DNA of 27,500 nucleotides from assembly GCA_003427395.1 (NCBI GenBank), contig BFEA01000172.1, forward strand, positions 2,543,599 through 2,571,098, given 5' to 3'. The stretch is from Chara braunii (lineage: Eukaryota > Streptophyta > Charophyceae > Charales > Characeae). Below, piece after piece: positions 8,811 to 17,761 of this stretch; position 1 is the stretch's first letter, and every line of letters begins with the position of its first letter. The position numbers and the translations under genes are program-made. The notes under the pieces were generated by a model that saw nothing but the letters and a program-made list of their open reading frames with translations, was not told where the DNA came from and made no database searches.

Positions 8811-9098
8811 TCTGGCCATGTTCTAGCAGGATGTTCATTCTCATTTTGCACATTTTGCGAGTGGGGTGGCCAGAAGCCCGGTAGTAAAGCAGAGCAAAAA
8901 CACCTCACCTCTGCGAAAATGACAGTTGTTGTGACTTGGCAAGTTGGAATCAGCGCTTGCTCAGTCTCAGAACAGAAAGGACATTTAACCTACCGTGTTC
9001 CCCCCAGTAGGAGTAGGAGAACGCACGGTCATTGGGCTTCTCTTCACGGATCAGGAAATGTGCAAAATGAGATTCGAATAGAACATGGAAAGATGCAC
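8811..9098. mobile_element. Foldback element F3 with long spacer
   Basis: The left arm 8811-8857 (CCATGTTCTAGCAGGAT... CTCATTTTGCACATTT) is matched inversely by 9055-9098 (AAATGTGCAAAATGAGATTCG ... GAACATGG). The spacer of about 200 bp is longer than in F1 and F2 and has no recognisable content. It is the same arm family. Confidence 0.55.
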
Positions 9099-9689
9099 AG
9101 CAATATTTCTTTTTTTTTCCCTTCTTTTTTTTTCTTTTTTTTTTTGAACTGTGACAGTCTTTTTAAAGTTTTTATTAGGGCCCACGCCGGCCCAGTGCCC
9201 AAGGCCGAAAATACAACGGTACAGGTTCCAGATTCAGGGGAAGTAAGGTCGCCAACCTACTTCATGAGGTGGAGCCCCTCTCTGTGACAGTTCGAGCAAA
9301 ACCAGAAAAAAAGGGACAAAAAGAAAAGGAGGAAAAAGAGGGGAATATGGGATAAGCTATAGGGGGATGAAGAAGTGCCAAAAAGGCTAAAAACGACTTA
9401 CAGTGTGTCTTGAGCTGGGGTCTGGCCTCAGTGAAAAGTCAGAGAGAGACCAAATGCTAACAAACAACCACAGGGAGTCGCAATAGGAAAAGAAGGGAAG
9501 GTATTTAACGAAAGTCAGAAGAAAAAATAAGCAAAACAGTTGATCTACTGTAAGAAAGAACCGAATTGGAAATCCCCCGTACAGGCATCAACGCACCCCA
9601 AGGAGGGGTTGTAGGCCCAATGACTGTGGCTGTCTTTGTGGATGCTGAGAGTAGTGGAGCGAGGGCTATTGAAATTAGTTTGGTTTTGT

Positions 9690-9755
9690 AAATAAAACAG
9701 GGCTCCATTCTATCTGTGGGGAGCAGCACATGCTGGGAACCGGGCTCAGCGTCCC
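9690..9755 (-). mobile_element. Retroposon copy B, 5' part
   Basis: On the minus strand, GGGACGCTGAGCCCGG-TTCCCAG (9733-9755) is followed by CAT-GTGCTGCTCCCCACAGATAGAATGG, matching the start of copies A, C and D. The hairpin and poly(A) tail are absent, so it is a truncated or diverged copy. Confidence 0.55.
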
Positions 9756-10201
9756 TTATCGTGTACACAAGGCTGAGGTGGGTTTAAACCCTTGACGTAA
9801 ACCCTTGACGAGAAGAGAGTTTGCGCATCGCAAATGAATGCCTCCTCCCATTGGTCACAGTGTGGTGCTGATGATTATCTGAAAAGAGTGGGAATGGGCC
9901 AGGGGTTTGAATCCCCTCCGCCACGTCTTCAAACGAAGACAAAGAACGCATGGTCATGAGAGCTGTGTGTATTTTGGACACCCTTCAGTCTAGTAGATAC
10001 AGCGATAAAGACGGCACGTTCTATTCGGTAGAAGAGTGGTATACTTGTAATTAAGAAGAGTGCTATACTGGTAATTGAGGGCGGGGTCCCCACAGTCTAC
10101 CCGCCAATGTCACAGATACCTGGCAGGGGTAATACCTGGCTATGCTTGCACAGGAGAACTCTGGCTGAATTCGTTCTATTTGGCATTTTTTTGGCATTTG
10201 A
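9756..10201. other. Unassigned sequence
   Basis: No gene is recognised. A T-arm-like stem-loop (9901-9917, five perfect pairs around TTTGAAT) occurs without matching acceptor or D-arm sequences and is not called a tRNA. A 13-bp CGTAAACCCTTGA tandem pair occurs near 9785-9810. Confidence 0.4.
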
Positions 10202-10384
10202 CTATTCAGTGTGCTAAGTTCAAAACAAATTTTACTTTATAATGAAGAAATTCTAGTAGCTTTTAGTTTTGTGGGTTTTGTTTTATTTAGTCAAAAAACA
10301 TTTGGCGAAACTTTCAAGGCTACTTTTGAAGCAACAAGAGAATCTGTTGTTTCGGAATTACAACAACTCATGAGTTCTCAAGAG
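10202..10384 (+). pseudogene. atp4: Nuclear copy of mitochondrial atp4 fragment (NUMT)
   Basis: The frame read from 10211 gives [19 protein letters not shown], then [20 protein letters not shown] and a Glu/Gln-rich tail. This matches the N-terminal region of plant-type mitochondrial ATP synthase F0 subunit b (atp4, formerly orf25/ymf39), where LSSK, an IYNEE-like motif, a single membrane segment, FS-K and G-TFK occur in that order. Here they cover about 57 residues of a protein that is usually about 180 or more. The fragment is strikingly AT-rich compared with its surroundings. A TGA at 10199-10201 interrupts the frame upstream, and the similarity stops near 10384, where a copy of the retroposon head begins on the other strand. 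It is not expected to be functional. Confidence 0.85.
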
Positions 10385-10387
10385 TCT

Positions 10388-10411
10388 CTGGAAACTGGGT
10401 CCTGCGTCCCC
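10388..10411 (-). mobile_element. Isolated retroposon head joined to the atp4 fragment
   Basis: On the minus strand this is GGGGACGCAGGACCC followed by AGTTTCCAG, the same head that starts retroposon copies A-E. The sequence that follows on the minus strand is antisense atp4 rather than the usual body, and after it comes a run of seven A (minus strand) near 10188. It may be a chimeric retrocopy or a chance junction. Confidence 0.55.
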
Positions 10412-10865
10412 TAGTTAGCCAGGCTTTTACTGCACTCACACTGGGACCTATAATCCCAAATCCCCCCCAAAAAAGGGTATCAGGCCGATCACACAGATTT
10501 GCCAAAGTACCAAATGTACTATTGGTGGGCCCATTTGTCAGCGGCCTGGGCAGCCACGGGGCAAGGGATTTTGCAGTCAGCTCTCAGACTGGAGGTGACC
10601 GCAGATGCCCTATTTTTTTTCTTCACATTTTCTTCAAAAATTGGCAAAAATTCGTTCACAAAAGCTATTGCACATTTTGTGGATGACTCCGTGTGACCAG
10701 CGAAGTATCAAATGGCAAATCCGCATTCCTCAGATGGCCGCTACCTTGTCCCATCTGAAGAGGTACAGCAGTGTGACCTGAACCATGCCCAAAACCTCAA
10801 ATCGGGTCGCTGTGTGAATATGCCCAAACCATTCTGAGGGCATACTCGCAGAGGGCATACTCACA
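10412..10865. other. Unassigned sequence
   Basis: No gene or known RNA is recognised. A 16-bp tandem pair (GAGGGCATACTC) lies near 10836-10862. Confidence 0.4.
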
Positions 10866-10983
10866 CTACTGTCTTCACGGGAATAGAACACCCCCTCATT
10901 ATTGCTGCATCTGGACTGAAAGTCGCGCCAAAATACAGTTATAATGACCGGGCGTTCTGTTCAGGTTCGGGTGACGAGGGTAG
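10866..10983. mobile_element. Hairpin MITE (TATAATGACCG family), 118 bp
   Basis: It runs from CTACTGTCTTCACGGGAATAG to GGTTCGGGTGACGAGGGTAG. The ends are CTAC/GTAG with imperfect terminal inverted repeats, and the inner parts CCCTCATTATTGCTG / ACAGTTATAATGACCGGGCG pair around the spacer. The spacer begins ACTGAAAG, as in the copy at 21771-21881. No clear target duplication was found. Confidence 0.6.
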
Positions 10984-10986
10984 CAC

Positions 10987-11020
10987 GTATAATGGCAAAT
11001 GCGCCAATTTGCGATTATAC
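10987..11020. repeat. 14-bp inverted repeat
   Basis: GTATAATGGCAAAT and ATTTGCGATTATAC pair with one mismatch around GCGCCA. GCGATTATAC recurs on the other side of the adjoining minisatellite, near 11123. Confidence 0.6.
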
Positions 11021-11021
11021 A

Positions 11022-11105
11022 GCATGCCGCACAGCACGTCACACAGCACATCACACAGCATGTCACAGAGCACGTCACACAGCACGTCACACAGCACAGG
11101 CACAC
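11022..11105 (+). repeat. 12-bp minisatellite, about 7 units
   Basis: The unit is GCACGTCACACA with small variations. Because 12 is a multiple of 3, all frames stay open and give Cys-Val-Thr or His-Thr-Ala repeats, which explains the apparent short open frames on both strands. Confidence 0.85.
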
Positions 11106-11389
11106 GACCTAGTCCCCAAATGCGATTATACGGTTGGACAGACGAGTCACACAGTGTGACACATAAAATCCGTCTCCAAACGAATTGATTTCACGTCAAT
11201 TTTCTTTTGTTTCCAGAAAGAAATAGGTCAGAGGGGTGGACTCCACAGGAAAAAGGATGGAAAAAGGGTCGGGCGAAAAAAAAGGGGCAAAGAATTTTTT
11301 TTTATTTTTTTTCTTAAAGGGAGATGGCCTTAGGGTATTATCATCGACTAACCAGCCCAGGTAAATTCAATCTTGTGTCTAATCTGACA

Positions 11390-11520
11390 ACGGTGGCCTG
11401 ATAGCCTTAGGGTGGCCTGATAGCCTTCAGGGAACCCCCAACCGGGGGACACGGGCAAGGGGACAGCCAGTGGCAGAGGGACCGAGCATCATCTGAGTGG
11501 CCAGTCGCTGTGCCTCCCCG
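11390..11520 (-). repeat. SINE-like repeat with shared body core
   Basis: On the minus strand GGGGAGGCACAGCGACTGGCC (11498-11519 region) is followed by GCTCGGTCC and TGCCACTGGC. This matches the body of the complete SINE at 18832-18890 better than the copy at 6.5 kb does. The low-coordinate end contains an 18-bp tandem pair GGTGGCCTGATAGCCTT. Confidence 0.5.
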
Positions 11521-11708
11521 AAGCTGGAAAGCAGTTTTGCAGGGACCCCACCGTGGAGGGCCAAATGCTCTTGGAAAACCCTTTGGAAATCCGTTGAGCC
11601 AACCTTTCCGCGGTCCTGTGGGGTCCAACCCTAAACGAAATATGCAATTGCAGGGACCTCACGAAATACGTAACCGGCGGCTGTCCAGGCAGCTGACATT
11701 TACGAGCT

Positions 11709-11780
11709 CCTTTGCGTGAAAACGCAAAGGGAAAAGTCATAAAACCTCATTTCCGAGCCCATTTGCGTGAAAACGCAAAG
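11709..11780. repeat. Duplicated palindrome CTTTGCGTgaaaACGCAAAG
   Basis: A perfect 9-bp-arm hairpin (11709-11730) is partly repeated at 11762-11780. The intervening GGGAAAAGTCATAAAACCTC also recurs after the U6 copy at 11918. The U6 pseudogene sits exactly at the second palindrome. Confidence 0.7.
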
Positions 11781-11784
11781 AGTC

Positions 11785-11880
11785 GTCCTTCGGGACATCC
11801 GTTAAAACTGGAACGATACAGAGAAGATTAGCATGGCCCCTGCGCAAGGAGTCAACACGCATGAATCGAGAAATGGTCAA
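11785..11880 (+). pseudogene. U6 snRNA retropseudogene
   Basis: The sequence contains the 5' stem-loop (GTCC-TTCG-GGAC), GGAACGATACAGAGAAGATT with the ACAGAGA box at 11818-11824, the AGC triad (11830-11832), CATGGCCCCTGCGCAAGGA, and a plant/green-algal type 3' half ending CGAGAAATGGTC. It differs from functional U6 in AAGGAGTCAACACGCATG (small changes in the region before CGAG). It also lacks a terminal T run and instead has an A-rich tail (11881-11896). AAAACGCAAAG flanks it on both sides (11770-11780 and 11897-11907), a target duplication. No upstream TATA/USE pair is present. It is therefore read as a reverse-transcribed insertion and not an active gene. Confidence 0.9.
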
Positions 11881-11917
11881 AATAAAAATAAAATAAAAAA
11901 CGCAAAGGGAAAGGTCA

Positions 11918-12282
11918 GGGAAAAGTCATAAAACCTCCCAGCAACGAAACCTTTGTATCCATTTCCCCCCAAACGAGAGAAAAAGTGCCGCCGGTCCGAA
12001 AATCACTTTCAGCCTCATTTTTGCACCCTGGAAAACACTTTCCCGCCATTTGTACACAGCGGCAGTTAGCGGCCCAGCCAGGGTGAAAAAAATACACCAA
12101 AAGTGATTTTCGTACCTTTTTTTTGACACACCGGCCGTTACAGGCCCAGTCAGGGTGCAAAAATGACACCAAAAGTGATTTTTTTTTTTCCAAAAGTGAT
12201 TTTCGGACCTGCGGCACTTCTTTGCTCGTTTGGGGGCAAATGGATAAAAAGGTTTCGTCGCGGGGAGGTTTTACGATACCCC
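11918..12282. mobile_element. Long-TIR element, 365 bp
   Basis: The left arm (11918 to about 12015) and right arm (about 12185-12282) are inverted repeats of roughly 90-100 bp. They share AAAACCTCCC, ACGAAACCTTT, ATCCATTT-CCCCCAAACGAG and GGTCCGAAAATCACTTT. Both ends start GGG. The middle holds further AAAAGTGATTTTCG and CCCAG(C/T)CAGGGTG repeats, so the structure is highly self-complementary. No matching target duplication was found. Confidence 0.7.
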
Positions 12283-13320
<1,038 letters not shown>

Positions 13321-14123
13321 GAGGGTGGAATCGGGCTTTATGACGCTGTTTCTATATATGAGAGTAGCAAACGAAGTGTGTGTTGATGTGTTGACGCAAG
13401 ACTCCGGGCATATTCACACTAGGGCGGTCAGGACGTAGATGACAGCAACCATGGCCGATGTCATCGTGTGACGACTCCCCGTCGTTATAGGATGAGCGGT
13501 CAGACTGCAGCCAAACGCCGACAGTCACTACCGTATGCCTCCACCATGACTCCACCGAACATTCATCTTACAGCTCTGTCAATCCTACGAACTCTCCACC
13601 GAACATTCATCTTCCAGTTCTTTCTATCCCCTATGAACTATCAGAGGAACCATCGGAACCCTTGCCCTGGGACCGCAGTGTCAATTACTTCATCTCGTGC
13701 AGTGCAGAGAGACACGCCTAAACTATCAACCGGGCGACTGCGCAGTGAAGAACCATGACGACAAATAGATTAGAAAGACAATGGATGGGGAGAGCAGTAG
13801 GTATGTTATTGATTGATGAGCTTGGTGTTGAGGCATTTTATCAATCAGACAAAGGAAGCGGATGAAAAATACCGACGCGAATTACGGACAATTACAATAA
13901 GAGCGGTTGAGAGCATCCATCTTGTGACTAGGGCAAACAAAGCGAAAAAAAAAAAGAGGGGGGGTGGGGGAGAAAGAAAACGGAATAGAGCAAAAGGAAA
14001 AATCCTCACTTGCCGGCCCCTCGACGCGTTTGTGCAGCCACCGCGGTGTAATCACGAAGGTAGAGAATCCAGGCTCCTACGACTCACACATCTCTCATAC
14101 GAATAAGCACATCAGCTCTCTGC
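13321..14123. other. Unassigned sequence
   Basis: Nothing recognisable beyond a GATGACA...TGTCATC inverted pair near 13437-13467 and a purine-rich tract at 13944-13995. Confidence 0.4.
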
Positions 14124-14203
14124 CACACACACACACACACACACACCCACACACCCACACACCCACACACACACACACACACACTCACACGCACACGCAC
14201 ACG
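14124..14203. repeat. CA microsatellite with CCCACA variants
   Basis: Impure (CA)n with interspersed CCCACA and, at the end, TCACA and CGCACA units. Confidence 0.9.
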
Positions 14204-14260
14204 TTTCATGTACCTACGTATGGAATTCGTCAAAAAGATGCGTTCAGGACGTATGCGCCG

Positions 14261-14355
14261 CTCGCCATCCGCCAACATTTTGTACGCATTTGGACACGGA
14301 ACTCGTCAAGATGCATTCAAAATGTTGGCGGATGGTGAGTGGTGCAACTGGGCCC
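14261..14355. mobile_element. Strong hairpin plus TIR-like end
   Basis: CCATCCGCCAACATTTTG (14265-14282) is matched exactly in inverse orientation at 14318-14335, with CTC(G/A) extending the arms. To the right, GGTGCAACTGGGCCC (14341-14355) reads inversely as GGGCCCAGTTGCACC, like the terminal motif GGGGCCTGGTTGCACTACTC at 24194-24213. A cognate with GGTCCTAGTTGCACTACTCGCC and the same CCATCCGCC stem occurs at 22095-22141. It is probably one end of a TIR element. The other end was not found. Confidence 0.55.
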
Positions 14356-15606
14356 AAGGCAACAACACTGGTAATTCGATCGAACACGTCTGACAGAACT
14401 CTTGACGTGCTAATCAGCACTCCCAAGTTCAGCGGTTCCGACGTAAACCAGGGGCCAAGTCCGCTGTCACCAGATTCTTCATTTCGGGCCGTCGATCACA
14501 GGAATCAACGGTCTCAAATCGAGAAATCGGGTGAGTGGGACGTGGCCCCAGGGTTTGTTAATGTGCGATGAAGGCTCGCGAGGAGGACAGCGATGGCTAA
14601 TGGTAGGACAGCGTTGCTCTCCTTACACGCACTCACCTCTTCCACCTTCCTCTGCTGCCGCTGCCACAGTGTAGACACTGTAGAGTTGTACCGCACGCCT
14701 GAGTGGTCTAGAACATGGAGGCGGGAGCGGCGCATATCATGAACACCTGCTATTGTCACCTTTCAGATCGTGACTTTATGTCTCTACTCGAGGACCGGCA
14801 CGGTGGCACCTCCTTCCCCACACCACCTGCCCATCGGCCTCGCCGCACGGCACGTGAAACGCAAGACGAACCTTGCCGCCTTCTGCAGGCAGATGCCTTC
14901 TTTCCTTTTTCGTCATGGATCCAGCCGTCAGAATTCTCAGAAGGTCATACTACGTACTAGTGGGAGGGCGGCGCGGTTGAGGGGGTGAGTCTCAACTAAA
15001 TCTGGCCGTGATTGTGGCCATATGCACTCACGAAGGTGCTGGGCGCACAGCCTAGATGCTGCGATTCTCTGTTCAAGATCGCCGTGCGTTGGTCTGATGA
15101 ACCGCTCCCGTTCCCTGACCCTTCGTCTGCAGCGCACGAAGATTTTATTTTTTTCCCCTTCTGAGCTGGATGCTCGCCCATGCCATTTTTCCTTCTTCTT
15201 TTATTTTTCTAAAAGGGCGACGGCCTTGAGATATAAGTTTTGGTCATCTCTTGGAAGTGGACTCGAGCTTTGGTCTGGAATGCAACAGGCTGAGCTCGTG
15301 TGTGTACGAACTGAGCTCTGCCCGTCGGTACACACGCCATCTTCTGTCCCCTATCCCTGGGCAGTTTTGTTGCCTGCAACAGCCCCCCTGGGAGCAGTCG
15401 CATTCCATCGTCCCCGAGCACAACGCACCCTCCCATGAATGTATGATACAGGCGTGAGTAGGACGCTGGGGAAGGATGGTAACGGCCATGATAGGACAAA
15501 AGGGCGCCGTTGTTCCTCTCGTGTGTTTCGCTCCGATTTTTTTTTTTTTTTTCTTTTTCTTTTTTTTGGCCTTTTTCCCCTTTTTAGGGTTTTGTTGGTT
15601 GGATTT
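14356..15606. other. Unassigned sequence
   Basis: No gene, RNA or repeat recognised. A T-rich tract (15538-15567) ends the region. Short open frames carry no known motif. Confidence 0.4.
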
Positions 15607-15721
15607 GGGTCTCCCTCCACTACTCTAGAAACCAGCCATTTCTTGAGCTCAGCACCGCTCCACTCTAGAGGCGAGGTCTGGAATTCGGGTTCTTGAGCTG
15701 TCCGCGTCTACTCACGAAAAT

Positions 15722-15975
15722 GGGAAGAATCCGTCGGTCCTGATGCTACGGGCTGACCCCTGGCCGCATCTGACCCCTGGCCGGTATCGCCCACTTGCTG
15801 TAGAGGTATCGCACCTGTTGGTGGGTGCAGCTCCCGCATGTTCCCTCGTTGGAGGCTTGAGCACGGATGTCGCTGCTACGGGGTTCCCGGTAATACTATA
15901 ATGACAATAAAAAAGGCCTGAAAGGCCATCCTGTCCAGATTTGACAGGTAATTGAATTGGTTGGGCTTTAAAGAA
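15722..15975 (+). mobile_element. 5'-truncated SINE, uninterrupted 3' half
   Basis: From CGGTCCTGATGCTAC through CTGACCCCTGGCCGG, GTGGGTGC-GCTCCCGCATG, GGAGGCTTGAGCACGG and TAATACTATAATGACAATAA to GAATTGGTTGGGCTT, it aligns with the SINE at 18647-19520. It lacks the tRNA-like head. It has a small internal duplication (CTGACCCCTGGCCG repeated). At 15889-15895 it carries a single TAA exactly where the other copy holds a 425-bp insertion, so it is the empty site for that element. Confidence 0.85.
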
Positions 15976-16173
15976 TTAGCCTTTTATAATATAAAAAAAA
16001 AAAAAAAAATCGGTCTTCGCTCTACTACCTCATGAAACACACTCACGAAAATCTTTTTCGTGAGTTGTCAGAATGTCCTCTCCTGTGGCACTCTTGACGT
16101 TTGGAGAGCGCCCGCCTGCAGCGGCGGGAATTTCAAGGGAGGCAGCGAGGACCTTCAAAAGTTGAGCATTTTT

Positions 16174-17106
16174 GGGCCTCTCTGCACTACTCTAGACTCT
16201 CGAATTTTTGAGAGTGGGACGTCGCTGCACTACTCTGGACTCACGAAAAATTTTGTGAGTACTTCTAGAGCTGTCAGAGGTCTAGAACTCATGAAAAAAG
16301 TGGCGTCGCTCCACTTACTCTAGACTGAAGAACTCTAGAAGCACTCACGAAATTCTGATACCGTTTCTAGAGTAAGTGGAGGGACACCGATCACTCTGGA
16401 AAGGCAAAAAAAAATAAAAACAAATGACTGCATATGGCCACGTTCTAGCGGTGGATACATTCCGGAGCCGAGAGTGAGTACAGCGCTACACGACAGCGCC
16501 AGCTCGCTCTGACGGTCGCGGCAAGAGGCACACTCACGAAAAAAGAGGCCGGAGCGGCCGCAGGAGGGAGGACGCTGGAAATCGTGAGCGTCGCAGGCTG
16601 TGAACTTTATACTACTCTAGAGTGCCCTTCCAAAGCACTTTCTGACAGCTCTCGAAGGGTGTTTTCACGAGTTAAACTCTAGAGTAAGTGGAGCGAGGCG
16701 TTACTCTCGAAACTTCGAGAGTCTACAGTAGTGGAGCGAGACCCTCTATCGGGAAACTCTCGAAACCCGATAGAGAGCTGTCAGAAGGCATGCTATATCG
16801 CCACTCTCGAAATGTCGAGAGTCGCCCGCGTGCAAAACGCGAATTCTCAAGTGTCCTCGGGAGTTGCCCGCCGACCGGCTCGTTTTTCGAGAGTGGACCT
16901 GTCCCGGCGGCCAGACTTCGTCCGTAGCGCAGTGGTGCCGCTGTTCTGTCGAGTGGGACAACGCGCAGGGTTTGGAGAGTTCATCAAGTGTAGCGGTTTA
17001 TAGAGTAAGTGCACCGAAGGCGGGTATTTCAAGAGTATAGCCTCCCTGACAACGCTAGACGAACTCTTGAAATATTTCGAGAGTCTGGAGTAGTGCAGCG
17101 AGGCCC
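16174..17106. mobile_element. Inner TIR element, GGGCCTCGCT family, 933 bp
   Basis: The terminal repeats GGGCCTCTCTGCACTACTCT and GGGCCTCGCTGCACTACTCC (inverse of the right end) continue through AGACTCTCGAA, about 31 bp with two mismatches. TTT lies on both sides (16171-16173, 17107-17109). Internal hairpins include 16196-16215, 16239-16260, 16703-16722, 16744-16775 (perfect CTCTATCGGG arms), 16803-16822 and 17063-17084. An exact 16-bp inverted pair CTCCACTTACTCTAGA lies at 16309-16324 / 16366-16381. The motif CTGTCAGA recurs between hairpins. It is non-coding. Confidence 0.7.
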
Positions 17107-17665
17107 TTTATGGAGTGCACCTGGAGTCTGGGCGGACAATAACCTGCTGGCCGTGTCGTGTAGCTCTCTCAAAGAGCGGTCTGACATCCGAGAGGCCTTC
17201 TCGAGTTCTACCTTCTAGAGTAAGTGGAGCGATGTTCTCTTTTTCAGTCTTTTCTAGAGTCTGACAGCTCTAGACTCACTCTCGAAAATCTTCGAGAGTC
17301 TAGAGTAGTGGAGCGAGACCCTTTGGAAGGTTCACATTTGGAACGCTCCAGAGAAACACACGTCACTTTTTCGAGTGACGCGGGGAAGGTTTGACTTGCG
17401 TAAGCCACTGAAATGGACAAAATTTTGACTTGCGCAGGCCTCTGTAACAGATATACAAAGCGTACATGACAACCGGGTCACCTGGAACAGGCGGCCCAAC
17501 CCTCAGAAATCATCATCGAACTGACCGGGCCTAGTAACCAGGCCTGAGCAGTGTCGGAACCCGGGTCTGGTTTTCAACAATGGACCGTGGGGTGGGCGGC
17601 CCAACCCTATTTCCTGACGGCCGCCAATTAGGGAGGGGGGCAACATTCATCTCCTTGATTGCCGG

Positions 17666-17761
17666 AGATAGCTATGCTTACAAGGGTCCCCTATATACGC
17701 TTAGGAGTAGTGGTAGGTAGGTAGAGTGAGTGAATTGAGAGTAGAACATAGCCTGCTAACC
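17666..17761 (+). repeat. 96-bp repeat, uninterrupted unit
   Basis: It runs from AGATAGCTATGCTTACAAGG through GGTCCCCTATATA, CTTAGGAGTAGTGGTAGG and GAGTGAGTGAATTGAGAG to CATAGCCTGCTAACC. The next unit begins immediately at 17762. CTTAG at 17700-17704 is the empty site for the insertion in that unit. Confidence 0.85.

Larger units (their letters stand above)
15607..17321. mobile_element. Composite TIR element with many small hairpins
   Basis: The left end GGGTCTCCCTCCACTACTCT and the inverted right end GGGTCTCGCTCCACTACTCT (through AGA) match over 23 bp with one mismatch. TTT flanks both ends (15604-15606 and 17322-17324). Inside are a second element of the same family (16174-17106), a truncated SINE (15722-15975) and at least eight short hairpins of form ACTC-N-CGAA...TTCG-N-GAGT. 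No transposase is visible, so it would be non-autonomous. The pairing of these outer ends is inferred from sequence and flanks. Confidence 0.6.

Noticed and set aside
9847-9924. Possible tRNA with T-arm at 9901-9917
   Set aside because: The T-arm is perfect, but no acceptor partner, A box or anticodon arm fits at the right distance.
11022-11105. Possible CRISPR array from regular 12-bp repeats
   Set aside because: The repeats are contiguous without unique spacers, which is a minisatellite in eukaryotic DNA.
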